Positions 40,263-48,494 of a stretch of 63,843 bases of DNA are shown here, piece by piece. The stretch is from the NCBI GenBank assembly GCA_019694555.1, contig JAIBBS010000023.1, forward strand, positions 1-63,843. The letters run 5' to 3'. The translations under genes and the position numbers were made by a program. Numbering within the stretch: position 1 is the first letter of the stretch; each line of letters starts with the position of its first letter. The notes below the pieces were generated by a model. The model saw only the letters and a list, made by a program, of their open reading frames with translations. It was not told where the DNA came from and did no database searches. The stretch comes from Nannocystaceae bacterium. GTDB taxonomy: Bacteria; Myxococcota_A; Polyangia; Nannocystales; Nannocystaceae.

Positions 40263-41762
40263 TCAGTCGATCGCGTAGTTGATCCAACCCTCGTGGGTCC
40301 AGTCGTCGCCGTTGGGATCGACTGCACCGACGTAGCTGGTGGCCTCGAGTCCCGCGCCCGGCGTCACGCCTGCGCCGTCGGCCGGACCGCCCGCAGCGGG
40401 CTTGACGTTGGGCGCGGTCCACGTCAGATCGAGCGCGAGATCGACACCGTCCATGTTGCCGTCCTGTCCCAGCAGGAAGTCGCCCCACATCGCATCGTCC
40501 CAGCTGTACGGCCCCATGCCCTGGTGACCGAAGCCGGCGTGGTCGCCCCAGAACGTGCCCTGCACGACGACGCCGCCCTCGGCGACATCCAGCGTGGCCT
40601 GATCCTGGAACGTCGCACCGGCACCGCTGACGTTGGTGAAGTACGAGTTGTACACCTGCATCTGCGCTCCCTGCTTGATGTTGAAGCCGATGCTCTTCAT
40701 CGCGTTGCCGGCGGGGCCCTGACCCACGAACGTGAGGTTCGCGATCGCGGGCGAGGTCAGCGGCTCGGCGGTGAAGTTGTCGGGCCCGTTGGACCACTCG
40801 AGGCCGTGGTTGCCATCGGGCTCCGACGGATCCTGGTGGACGAACACGTACTGGAACGTGCCCACGAAGCCGAGGTCGGCATCGAGCGCGTCGTCGGCCT
40901 GGCCGCTGGCGACGATGTACTTCGCGTCGAAGCCACCGCCGAAGAACTCCATCGCGTCGTCCGAGCCCATGTGGCTCTGCACGTGATCGACGGTGGTGTC
41001 GGTGCCGCAGGTGTAGAAGGTGATGCCGTTGAGCTCGCTGTCCATGACGAGCTCGAAGCCGGCCCACTCCACGCGGACGTACTGCAGCGTGCCGCAGTCG
41101 TGCGCGGCATCGTTGCCGCCGTACTGCGGCGGATCGGCGAAGCCCTCGGCATCGCCCACGCCGTTGGGCAAGTTGGTGATGGCCTGGCCCAGCAGCACCA
41201 CGCCGCCCCAGTCCGCGCGCTGACGCGAGCCCTTGGGCTGCGCCGAGGTGAAGATGATCGGCGCATCGGCGGTGCCGGCGGCCTCGATGCGCGCGTCGAC
41301 GTCGACGATCAGCGCGCTGCCGTTGGCGCCGACGACGTTGGTGCCGGGCTCGAGCGTGAGCGTGGCACCGCGCACGAACACCGGCGCGGTCAGCACCCAC
41401 ACGGTGTCGCAGGTGAGCGTGGTGTCGCTCTCGACGTCGCCGGTGACCTCCATGCGCGGCGCGGTCTCGTCGTCGGCGCTGACGCAGCCGGGCGGCGGAC
41501 CGGTATCGGTGTCCGTGGTGTCCGCGCTGTCGGTCTCCGACGTCGTCATCGTCGTGGCCGTCGTCATCGTCGTGCTGGCGGTGGTGGTGTTGGTGTCCGT
41601 GGCCGAGTCCGTCGTCGACACCGTCGTGGTCATCGTCGCGCTGCCGTCGGTGGTCTCGGCGCCGGTATCCTCGGCGTTGGTCTCGTTGTCACCGTCGTTG
41701 GCGCACGCCGCCATCGTCAGGGCCAGCAACGCAAGCGGAGAAAGTCGCATCGTTCGAGTCAT
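40263..41762 (-). CDS. Predicted right-handed beta-helix surface lipoprotein next to a TonB receptor
   Basis: 499 residues from the ATG at 41762, which has GAGGGA with 8 nt spacing. The lipobox is LALTMAAC (Cys20). A Thr/Asp/Met-rich linker (about 25-85) resembles a surface stalk. The body has short regular turns: LTLEPGTNVVGANGSALIVD, IIFTSAQPKGSRQRADWGGV, TLQYVRVEWAGFELVMDSEL-NGITFYTCG and VDHVQSHMGSDDAMEFFGGG. This is the coil pattern of beta-helix proteins that often sit beside TonB receptors in other phyla. No catalytic triad was recognised. It follows the receptor gene with 135 nt and a hairpin between. It could capture a ligand or polymer for the receptor; this is inference. Confidence 0.8.
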   Translation of the reverse strand: MTRTMRLSPLALLALTMAACANDGDNETNAEDTGAETTDGSATMTTTVSTTDSATDTNTTTASTTMTTATTMTTSETDSADTTDTDTGPPPGCVSADDETAPRMEVTGDVESDTTLTCDTVWVLTAPVFVRGATLTLEPGTNVVGANGSALIVDVDARIEAAGTADAPIIFTSAQPKGSRQRADWGGVVLLGQAITNLPNGVGDAEGFADPPQYGGNDAAHDCGTLQYVRVEWAGFELVMDSELNGITFYTCGTDTTVDHVQSHMGSDDAMEFFGGGFDAKYIVASGQADDALDADLGFVGTFQYVFVHQDPSEPDGNHGLEWSNGPDNFTAEPLTSPAIANLTFVGQGPAGNAMKSIGFNIKQGAQMQVYNSYFTNVSGAGATFQDQATLDVAEGGVVVQGTFWGDHAGFGHQGMGPYSWDDAMWGDFLLGQDGNMDGVDLALDLTWTAPNVKPAAGGPADGAGVTPGAGLEATSYVGAVDPNGDDWTHEGWINYAID

Positions 41763-41777
41763 TGGGGAGTCCCTCGC

Positions 41778-41796
41778 GCCGGGGACGGACCCCGGC
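41778..41796. promoter_or_regulatory. Intercistronic hairpin between receptor and beta-helix genes
   Basis: GCCGGGG and CCCCGGC form a perfect 7-bp stem with a 5-nt loop, 15 nt upstream of the beta-helix start codon and next to its Shine-Dalgarno. It could attenuate, or protect the 5' end of a processed mRNA, giving unequal receptor and lipoprotein levels. No T-run follows. Confidence 0.4.
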
Positions 41797-41897
41797 ATGC
41801 GCTTGTCCTTATGGACCGTCCGTGTCACTGCCCCACGGCGTCGATTCGAACTCTGTGTGACGTTGCGGTCGCGGACGCCGCGCGCCGGCGACGATCC

Positions 41898-44800
41898 TCA
41901 CAGCTCGTACGCGAGCCCGATCATGATCGTCGCGCCCGGGAACACCTGGTAGTTGATCGCGCGCTCGCTGCCCTGCCGCCAGCGGATGGGCCAGTTCATC
42001 ATGTTCTGCACCTGCAGCAGCGCCGCGAGGCCCTTGTAGATCCGCTGCCGGCCCACGAAGTCCAGCTGGTGGATGGCCTCGACGTAGGTGTCGGGCAGGT
42101 GATTGCCGCCCACGAACGCGATGTTGCGCGTCACGCCGTTGTAGAGCAGCCGCAGGTTGGTGCCGCTGCGCTTGCGCTCCCAGTCGATGTACGCATTGGC
42201 CACGATCGGCGCCTGGCCCTGCAGCGGGCGCACGCGCGAGGTCGAGACGTCGGTCGCATTGTCGGGATCGCACAGTGGATCGGCGATGTCGCAGCTGTCG
42301 CGCAGGTGCACGCGCGAGAACACGTACGCGAGGTTGAAGCCCAGCGTGACCTCGCGCAGCTTCTTGCTGACGAACTCGAGGTTCTTGGCGGCCTCGAACT
42401 CGACGCCGACGTTGTAGGCGAACTTGGCGTTGCGGAACGACACCAGCGGGTTGCTGGTACCCGGCGCCATCGTGCGCTCGATCGGGTCGATGAAGTACTT
42501 GCCGAACACCGACACCGCCAGCACCTCGGCGGCGCTGGGGAACCACTCCCAGCGCAGATCGCCGTTCCAGATCTTCGCGGTCGTCAGCGATGGGTTGCCC
42601 AGCACGGTGATGCCACCGGCGAAGTCGGAGAACAGAAACGGCGCCAGCTCGCGGAACTCGGGCCGCGCCACGGTCTCGGTGCCGACCAGGCGCACGTTCA
42701 TCTTCTCGGTGACCGGGAAGATGAGCGACAGCGACGGCAGCACGTTGTTGTTGGCGAACTTCGAGCTGCGCTCGGCGTCGCGCATGTCGGTGAACTGATC
42801 GTAGGGCTGCAGCGCCTGGCGGTTGGCCTCGAAGCGCGCGCCGCCGGCGATGCGGAACCACCGCACCAGCGGCAGGTCGAGCATGGCGTAGGCGGCGTAG
42901 ACCTGCTGCTGCGCGTGGTAGTTGTCGAACGGCTGCGTGGTCTCGGCGACGTAGTACGGCTGCTGTCCGCCCTGCGCGGGGCTGAGGCCGCCACCGATGT
43001 ACTTGTTGATCAGCAGGTTGCCGGTGCCGATCGGCGCGTCGATACCGTTGACGGTCTGGTAGGTGAAGCGCCGCACCACGAACTCGCGGCGCTTGCCTTC
43101 GACCCACGCGCCGAACTTGAACTTGCCGTCGAGCTGCCGCCACTGCTTGAACGGCATCGTGAAGTTGACCGCGCCGTTGCCGGTGTTGTCGCGCAGATCG
43201 AGGAACATCACCGACGCGCCCTGCCCGCTCAGGCGCCAGTCGCCCGCGCCGGGATCGGGCTGGTAGACCATGTCGCGGATGCTGGGGTCGTCGCGACGCG
43301 CCTGCGCGAAGGCACCGAACCAATCGATGGTGAAGCCCTTGGCCTTGGGCAGCACGTGTCGACCGCCCAGACGCGTCAGCAGGATCGAGCGCATCACGTA
43401 GCGGATGCGCGTGGTCAACACGTCGCCGTTCTCGGCCGGGCCCGTGAGCGCGCGGACCTCGTTGTCGGCGTCGCGCGAGTAGAACGCGCTGGCGGTGACG
43501 CGGTGGTTCTTGTCGATGTCGTACTTGACCAGGCCGATGGTCGACCACTGCGCGTTGGCGACCGTGCGCACGCCGCGATAGTCGATGCGGCGCTGCAGCT
43601 CGTAGCTGCCGGGCTGGTCGGGGTTCTCGGCCACCGAGAAGAACTTCCAGTGCTCGTGCAGCGTCTGCCGCTGGTTGCGATAGCCGGCCGAGACCAGGAA
43701 GCCGAGCTTGCCCTCGTTGGTCGGCCGGAAGCCGTACCCCAGCGTGGCCTGGCCCAGCAGGTTGGGCAGCGCGAGCTTGCCCCGGCGCACGCGCGTGTCG
43801 GTGTACAGCGCCTCGCCGAAGCGCTCGATCTGCTTGCTGGTCCACACCGGCCGCAGGTCGTCCCCCAGCGCGTTGCGGTTGGCGGGATGATCCTCGGGCA
43901 TCACGTCGGGCAGCTTGCGCGGCAGGTTGCCGAACCCGAACGCGTCGGCGCCGGCGAAGCCGCCCTCGAAGGCGCGGTCGCGGAACGTAGTCTGGGTGTT
44001 GGCGCCGGCGCGGACGTTGAGCTCGAACAACAGCTTGCGTGGGATCTCGCGGCTCTCGAGCTGCACCGAGCCACCGGCGAAGTCGCCGGGCATGTCGGGC
44101 GTGAAGGTCTTCTGCACGTTGATCGCGGACAACGATCCCGACGGGAAGATGTCCAGCGGCACCGTGCGGATGTCGGGCTCCGGCGAGGGCACGCGTGCAC
44201 CGTCGAACAGCGTGTTGCCGTAGCGATGGCCCAACCCGCGCACGAACAGGTACTTGCCGTCGATCAGCGTCGCGCCCACGATGCGGCGCGCGACCTGGGC
44301 GGTCGAGCCACCGCCGGACTTCTGGATCTGCTCGCGGCTCATGATGTCGCGCGCCGCCACCGATTCCTTGCGCTGCAGCAGCCGCGCGCCCTCGCTCTCC
44401 TTGTTCATCTCGGCCTTGACCGCGACGACCATGTTCGCGCCCGCCAGCGGCACCAGCTCGGCGTTGAAGGTCTCGTCGGAGCCCTTGCTCACGACCACGC
44501 CGGAGATGCGCCGGGGTTGATTCGCGTCGGAGCGGATGCGCAGCTCGTAGGTGCCCGGCGGCAGCTCGAGCGTGTAGTTGCCCTCGAGATCGGTCTTGGT
44601 CTTGTACGGCGTACCCAACGCTTCGACGTACGCACCGATCAGCGGCGCGCCGGTGCTCGCATCCTTGAGCTTGCCGCGCACGACGCCCGAGTCGCCCTTG
44701 ACGTCGACGGTCTTGACCTCGAGCTCCTTGGCCAGCGCTTCCTTGTCCTCGGTGAGATCGACGACGTCGAAGCCGCCATCCCACGACTCTTCCTCGCCGG

Positions 44801-45176
44801 GATCGGCGACGGGACCCGGCTTCGTCGGCGGCGGCGTCTCGGCGGGCGGCGTCTCGGCGGGCGGCGTCTCGGCGGGCGGCGTCTCGGCGGGCGGCGTCTC
44901 GGCGGGCGGCGTCTCGGCGGGCGGCGTCGCGACCGGCGGCGTCGCGACCGGCGGCGTCTCGGCGGGCGGCGTCGCGACCGGCGGCGGCGACTCGACCGGC
45001 GCGGTCGGGCCCTTGGGCGTCACCGCACCGGGACCCGAATAGTCGCGCGACGGCGGCGCAGCGCCGCGCGCCGAGGTGGTGGCGAACGCAGCACCCGCGA
45101 GCGCGAGCGTCGCGAGCGGAGCTCGGGATAGACCCATCGCGAGCAGGACCCGGTGGACCCGGCGGGACATCGTCAT
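41898..45176 (-). CDS. TonB-dependent receptor with carboxypeptidase-regulatory-like N-terminal domain
   Basis: 1092 residues; ATG at 45176 (another at 45170). The signal peptide is followed by a Pro/Glu/Thr/Ala repeat region (about 50-115). Residues 160-240 form a CarboxypepD_reg-like domain (VVRGKLKDASTGAPLIGAYV, YELRIRSDAN). The plug is at about 255-400 with IMSREQIQKSGGGSTAQVAR and VRGLGHRYGNTLFDGARVPS, then FTPDMPGDFAGGSVQLES. The barrel follows, ending FPGATIMIGLAYEL. It follows tonB-exbB-exbD-exbD on the same strand, so these probably energise it. Outer-membrane location; the ligand is unknown. The FVRGLG-HRYGNTLFDG plug resembles receptors for large or polymeric ligands in Bacteroidota and Myxococcota. 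Confidence 0.93.
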   Translation of the reverse strand: MTMSRRVHRVLLAMGLSRAPLATLALAGAAFATTSARGAAPPSRDYSGPGAVTPKGPTAPVESPPPVATPPAETPPVATPPVATPPAETPPAETPPAETPPAETPPAETPPAETPPPTKPGPVADPGEEESWDGGFDVVDLTEDKEALAKELEVKTVDVKGDSGVVRGKLKDASTGAPLIGAYVEALGTPYKTKTDLEGNYTLELPPGTYELRIRSDANQPRRISGVVVSKGSDETFNAELVPLAGANMVVAVKAEMNKESEGARLLQRKESVAARDIMSREQIQKSGGGSTAQVARRIVGATLIDGKYLFVRGLGHRYGNTLFDGARVPSPEPDIRTVPLDIFPSGSLSAINVQKTFTPDMPGDFAGGSVQLESREIPRKLLFELNVRAGANTQTTFRDRAFEGGFAGADAFGFGNLPRKLPDVMPEDHPANRNALGDDLRPVWTSKQIERFGEALYTDTRVRRGKLALPNLLGQATLGYGFRPTNEGKLGFLVSAGYRNQRQTLHEHWKFFSVAENPDQPGSYELQRRIDYRGVRTVANAQWSTIGLVKYDIDKNHRVTASAFYSRDADNEVRALTGPAENGDVLTTRIRYVMRSILLTRLGGRHVLPKAKGFTIDWFGAFAQARRDDPSIRDMVYQPDPGAGDWRLSGQGASVMFLDLRDNTGNGAVNFTMPFKQWRQLDGKFKFGAWVEGKRREFVVRRFTYQTVNGIDAPIGTGNLLINKYIGGGLSPAQGGQQPYYVAETTQPFDNYHAQQQVYAAYAMLDLPLVRWFRIAGGARFEANRQALQPYDQFTDMRDAERSSKFANNNVLPSLSLIFPVTEKMNVRLVGTETVARPEFRELAPFLFSDFAGGITVLGNPSLTTAKIWNGDLRWEWFPSAAEVLAVSVFGKYFIDPIERTMAPGTSNPLVSFRNAKFAYNVGVEFEAAKNLEFVSKKLREVTLGFNLAYVFSRVHLRDSCDIADPLCDPDNATDVSTSRVRPLQGQAPIVANAYIDWERKRSGTNLRLLYNGVTRNIAFVGGNHLPDTYVEAIHQLDFVGRQRIYKGLAALLQVQNMMNWPIRWRQGSERAINYQVFPGATIMIGLAYEL
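44827..44995 (-). repeat. 15-bp tandem repeats in the TonB receptor
   Basis: On the plus strand GGCGTCTCGGCGGGC repeats about six times in a row and alternates with GGCGTCGCGACCGGC variants. They encode PPAET and PPVAT units between signal peptide and folded domain. The repeat is in frame, so copy-number change would alter only linker length. Confidence 0.8.
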
Positions 45177-45211
45177 CGTTGCTTTCCGTGTGCGCCGACG
45201 AACGCGTCGCG

Positions 45212-45640
45212 CTACTCGAGCTTCTTGGTGATCATCACGACCGGCGCAGCGCCGCCCTGGCGCGCGAGATCCACCGCACCGAGCACGGCGCCGTAGGGCG
45301 CCTCGTCGCCGCCGTCGAGGTACAGCACGTTGTCGGGCCGCGCGTTGAACATGCGTCGCAGTCGTTCGGGCAACTCGGCACGATCGAGCGCGACCGTGTT
45401 CACCTCGACGCTGCCGTCGTCACCCACCGAGAGCACCAGCGGCTTGTCGGCGTCGTTGACCTGATCGAGCTGCTCGTCCTTGTCGTCCTTGGGCGGCAGG
45501 CGCACGTTGAACGCCTCCGTCATCACCGGCGCGAGCACCATGAAGATGATGAGCAGCACCAACACCACGTCGACCAGCGGCGTGACGTTCATGTCGGGCT
45601 TGACCTTGACCTTGCCGCCGACGCCTACGTCCATGCCCAT
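45212..45640 (-). CDS. exbD: ExbD-family protein (second of the pair)
   Basis: 142 residues. MNVTPLVDVVLVLLIIFMVL is the ExbD transmembrane block with Asp24 as the proton-binding residue. The periplasmic domain continues VRLPPKDDKDEQLDQVNDAD ... VALDRAELPERLRRMFNARP-DNVLYLDGGDEAPYGAVLGA. It is last of the inner-membrane genes and lies 35 nt before the receptor gene. A pair of ExbD paralogues in tandem with one ExbB is typical for systems with heteromeric ExbD in several phyla. Starts and stops are close (3 nt from the first exbD), so the unit is clearly one transcript. Confidence 0.93.
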   Translation of the reverse strand: MGMDVGVGGKVKVKPDMNVTPLVDVVLVLLIIFMVLAPVMTEAFNVRLPPKDDKDEQLDQVNDADKPLVLSVGDDGSVEVNTVALDRAELPERLRRMFNARPDNVLYLDGGDEAPYGAVLGAVDLARQGGAAPVVMITKKLE

Positions 45641-45643
45641 GGT

Positions 45644-46084
45644 TCAGCCCTCCTCCGACCACTCGCGACCGACGCCCACGGCGAGCGAGACCGTGCCGAA
45701 GCCGATCTCCTGCGCATCGCGGAAGTAGCCGCGCATCACGCGATACGGCAGCGTCGCGTCGCCGCGCAGCAGCAGCTTCTGCCGCGGGTTCTCGGCGTAG
45801 ACCCGGCGCAGCTCGGCCAGGCACTGCGCCTGCGACATGTCCTGCTTGTCGATGGTGCAGACCTCGTTGCGATCGACCGTGAGCGTGAGCAGCTGCTCGT
45901 CGTCCGCGATCTCGTCCGCGGCCTCGACCGTCAGCATCTCGATGGTCTTGCCGTCCTGCATGTTGGGGATGACGACCATGAAGATGATGAGCAACACCAG
46001 CACCACGTCGACCAGCGGCGTGACGTTGATGACCGGCGCGAGCCCGCGCTTGCGGCCGCCACCGTTACCGATCGACATCCCCAT
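45644..46084 (-). CDS. exbD: ExbD-family protein (first of the pair)
   Basis: 146 residues. INVTPLVDVVLVLLIIFMVV (Asp26) is the transmembrane channel signature, almost identical to the other ExbD in the unit. The periplasmic part carries two cysteines (NEVCTIDKQ, QAQCLAEL) that the other copy lacks, perhaps a disulfide. It overlaps the exbB gene by 20 nt and ends 3 nt before the second exbD. Role as for ExbD: proton-driven energisation of TonB at the inner membrane. The two copies differ enough outside the helix to suggest distinct contacts. Confidence 0.93.
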   Translation of the reverse strand: MGMSIGNGGGRKRGLAPVINVTPLVDVVLVLLIIFMVVIPNMQDGKTIEMLTVEAADEIADDEQLLTLTVDRNEVCTIDKQDMSQAQCLAELRRVYAENPRQKLLLRGDATLPYRVMRGYFRDAQEIGFGTVSLAVGVGREWSEEG

Positions 46085-46742
46085 GGGCGCCCTCCAGGTG
46101 GTCGACCAGCTCGCTGGCCGCGTGCTGCATGGTCATGTCGAACTTGTCGAAGCGTGCGGTCAGGTAGTTGAACACCAGCACCGCACCGATCGCGACCAAC
46201 AGACCCACCGCGGTCACGATGAGCGCCTCGGCGATACCGGCCGAGACCGCACCGATGCCACCGCCGCCCGAGGCCGCGATGCCCTGGAACGCAGTGATGA
46301 TGCCGATGACGGTGCCGAACAGACCGATGAACGGTGCGGTCGAGCCGGTCGAGGCCAGGATGCCCATGCCGCGGCGGGCCTCGGCCGCGAGCTGCTCGAG
46401 CCGACGCCCGAGCTCGCGCCGCGCCATCTCCACCGGACCCACGGCCTCGTCCTTGCGGTTGGCCTTGAAGCTCTCGAGCCCGAAGCGGATCAAGCGCGGC
46501 AGCGGTGCGTGGGCATACTCGGCGCCGCGCGACAGATCGAGCAGGCTGTCGACGTCGCGATCCTCGAGCAGCGGTCGCGCCTTGGCCGCGAACGCGCTCG
46601 ACACCGCCTGCGCGCGCCGCAGCACCAGCATGCGCTCGATCGCGACGCACAGGCTCGCGAAGCCCATCGCGACCAGCGAGATCGCGACCAGTCGGGCCAG
46701 CAGGCCCATCGATTCCCAGATTTCTGCGAGAGACAGTTCCAT
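46065..46742 (-). CDS. exbB: ExbB/TolQ/MotA-family proton channel protein
   Basis: 225 residues. The first helix is LLARLVAISLVAMGFASLCV (about 13-35). The cytoplasmic domain follows to about 125. Two final helices carry GILASTGSTAPFIGLFGTVI-GIITAF and GIGAVSAGIAEALIVTAVGL-LVAIGAVLVFNYL, the ExbB core sequence with the conserved Thr/Ser facing the proton path. It lies 19 nt after tonB and overlaps exbD by 20 nt. It forms the pentameric channel around ExbD in the inner membrane. Distinguished from the ExbB at 1817-2560 by length and by its receptor-linked operon. Confidence 0.94.
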   Translation of the reverse strand: MELSLAEIWESMGLLARLVAISLVAMGFASLCVAIERMLVLRRAQAVSSAFAAKARPLLEDRDVDSLLDLSRGAEYAHAPLPRLIRFGLESFKANRKDEAVGPVEMARRELGRRLEQLAAEARRGMGILASTGSTAPFIGLFGTVIGIITAFQGIAASGGGGIGAVSAGIAEALIVTAVGLLVAIGAVLVFNYLTARFDKFDMTMQHAASELVDHLEGAHGDVDR

Positions 46743-46761
46743 GACGCGAAACTCCTGGCGG

Positions 46762-47583
46762 TCAGCCGCCGGTGAGAGAGAACGGAATGGTTGCTTGCTG
46801 CCAGACCGAGATCGGCTCGCCGGCGACGGTGGAGGGGGTGAACTTCCAGGTCTTCACCGCAGCGATCGCCGCGGCGAGGAAGAGCTTCTCGGCCTCCTCG
46901 CGCGCCTCGTCGGTCGCAGCGGTGCTCTTCTTGCGCAGGACCTTGGCGCCGCGCACGGTGCCATCGCGGTGGATGTGCAGCTTGAGCACGATCTCGCCGG
47001 TGATGCCTTCGTCACGCAGCGACTCGGGGTACTTCGGCGCCGCATTGCCGGGATCGGGCTTGGCCGCGGTCGCGTTCTCGGGGCGATCGATCGGCTTGGT
47101 CGGATCGATCGGCGCGGCCTCGGGCTTCTTGGGCTTGGGCGGCTCGACCTTGGGCTTGGGCGGCTCGACCTTGGGCTTGGGCGGCGCCTTGGGCTTGTCG
47201 GAACCCGTGCCGGTGCCACCGGGACTCGTGCCACCGGGGCCGACCTCGTAGGTCTTCTCCTTGGTGGTCTCGGGCGCGACGTCTTGCGGCTTGGCCGGCG
47301 GCGGCTTGAGCTTGGGCTTGGGCTTGGGCTTGCTCGTCACCTGCACCTTCGCGTCGGGCGGCGGTGGCGGTGGCGGCTCCTCTTCCTTGGGCGGCTCTTC
47401 CTCTTCGACGGCGAAGTCGGTCAGCTCGGGTTCGAGCTGCACCTCCACGATCGCGTCGCTGCGCTCGCGTGTGAGCCCGTAGGCCAGCGCCGCGGCGTAC
47501 AGCGCGACCGCAGCGAGCAACGCGCGGCCGCGTCGGCGCTGGAAGAACAGCTTGTCGCTGTTGGGATCGAATCCGCCGAGCAT
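46762..47583 (-). CDS. tonB: TonB energy transducer
   Basis: 273 residues. A cytoplasmic start with LFFQRRRGRALLAAVALYAA-ALAYGL forms the single anchor. The linker is Pro/Lys/Glu-rich (EEEEPPKEEEPPPPPPP, then KPKPKPKLKPP and PPKPKVEPPKPKVEPPKPK), as in TonB proteins that must span the periplasm. The C-terminal domain (about 195-273) has the TonB pattern: APKYPESLRDEGITGEIVLK, VLRKKSTAATD and AVKTWKFTPSTVAGEPISVW-QQATIPFSL. It heads a seven-gene unit with exbB, two exbD genes, a TonB-dependent receptor and two lipoproteins, diverging from a response regulator. Confidence 0.95.
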   Translation of the reverse strand: MLGGFDPNSDKLFFQRRRGRALLAAVALYAAALAYGLTRERSDAIVEVQLEPELTDFAVEEEEPPKEEEPPPPPPPDAKVQVTSKPKPKPKLKPPPAKPQDVAPETTKEKTYEVGPGGTSPGGTGTGSDKPKAPPKPKVEPPKPKVEPPKPKKPEAAPIDPTKPIDRPENATAAKPDPGNAAPKYPESLRDEGITGEIVLKLHIHRDGTVRGAKVLRKKSTAATDEAREEAEKLFLAAAIAAVKTWKFTPSTVAGEPISVWQQATIPFSLTGG

Positions 47584-47625
47584 GCGCGGTTCGGACTATG
47601 GCGGGGTCGCGTATCCCGGCGATGG

Positions 47626-47762
47626 CACGCGTGTGTCATGTGCGTCACGACCGACACGCGGCCGCGCCGCACGGGCGTGACTGTGCTGACGCCGACGGAG
47701 CGAGGGATCGCCCGAGGGCACGCGTGACCGCGATGGTTTCCGCGGCGTCACGCGTGCGTGAC
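47626..47762. promoter_or_regulatory. Three CACGCGTG sites in the tonB/response-regulator divergent region
   Basis: The 8-nt palindrome CACGCGTG occurs at 47626-47633, 47719-47726 and 47749-47756, all within the 205-bp gap between the tonB and response-regulator starts. The last copy sits inside a 7-2-7 inverted repeat, GTCACGC-GT-GCGTGAC (47747-47762). The two copies nearest the regulator are 30 nt apart, about three helical turns. This suggests a shared operator; the bound protein is unknown, with the adjacent OmpR-family regulator as one candidate. Confidence 0.45.
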
Positions 47763-47788
47763 ACGGCGCGGGGATCGTCATCGCGCCC

Positions 47789-48487
47789 ATGTCCGCCACC
47801 ATCCTCGTGGTCGACGACGAGCGTGACCTGGTCGCGACGATGGAACACGCGCTGCAACGCGAGGGCTTCCGCACCGTCGCCGCCAGCACCGGCCAGGAGG
47901 CGCTGCAGATGGCCGGGCGCGAGCCCGTGCCCGATCTGGTGCTGCTCGATCTGATGCTGCCCGATCTCTCGGGCACCGAGGTCTGCCGCACGCTGCGTTC
48001 GCGCGATGCGACCCGCAACATCCCGGTGGTCATGGTCACCGCGCGCGACGAAGAGATCGATCGCGTGGTCGGCTTCGAGGTCGGCGCGGACGACTACATC
48101 GCCAAGCCCTTCAGCGTGCGCGAGCTGGTGCTGCGCGTGCGCGCCATCCTCCGCCGCGCCCGCACGCCCGAGACCCCCGAGCACAGCACGTCGATCGAGC
48201 TGGGCCCGGTGCGCATCGACGTGCTCGGCCACCGCGTGTGGATCGAGGACGAGGAGGTCGTGCTGACGGCGCTCGAGTTCAAGCTTCTGCACACGCTGGT
48301 GACCCGCCGCGGTCGCGTGCAGACCCGCGAGATGCTGCTGCACGACGTCTGGGGCCATCACGCCGGCATCCCGACCCGCACGGTCGACACCCACGTGCAG
48401 CGGCTGCGCAAGAAGCTCGGCGTCGCGTGCGACTGCGTCGAGACCCTGCGCGGGGTCGGCTATCGCTACCGACTGCTCGACGACTGA
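47789..48487 (+). CDS. OmpR/PhoB-family response regulator
   Basis: 232 residues. The receiver domain (about 4-118) has the acidic pair in VVDDER, the phosphoacceptor Asp54 in LVLLDLMLPDLSG, the switch Thr in VVMVTARDEE and Lys in DDYIAKPFSVRELV. The C-terminal winged helix (about 135-230) contains LTALEFKLLHTLVTRRGRVQ-TREMLL, TVDTHVQRLRKKLG and YRYRL, typical of PhoB/OmpR DNA binding. No histidine kinase gene adjoins it. It diverges from the tonB unit, so it may regulate that unit. Its stop is 7 nt from the convergent gene. Confidence 0.94.
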   Translation: MSATILVVDDERDLVATMEHALQREGFRTVAASTGQEALQMAGREPVPDLVLLDLMLPDLSGTEVCRTLRSRDATRNIPVVMVTARDEEIDRVVGFEVGADDYIAKPFSVRELVLRVRAILRRARTPETPEHSTSIELGPVRIDVLGHRVWIEDEEVVLTALEFKLLHTLVTRRGRVQTREMLLHDVWGHHAGIPTRTVDTHVQRLRKKLGVACDCVETLRGVGYRYRLLDD

Positions 48488-48494
48488 CCGCGCC

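Noticed and set aside
39873..45131. 1752-codon plus-strand open frame across the TonB receptor and beta-helix lipoprotein
   Set aside because: It lies antisense to two clear genes, is Arg/Val/His/Gly-rich with no domain, and arises from the GC3-biased opposite strand.
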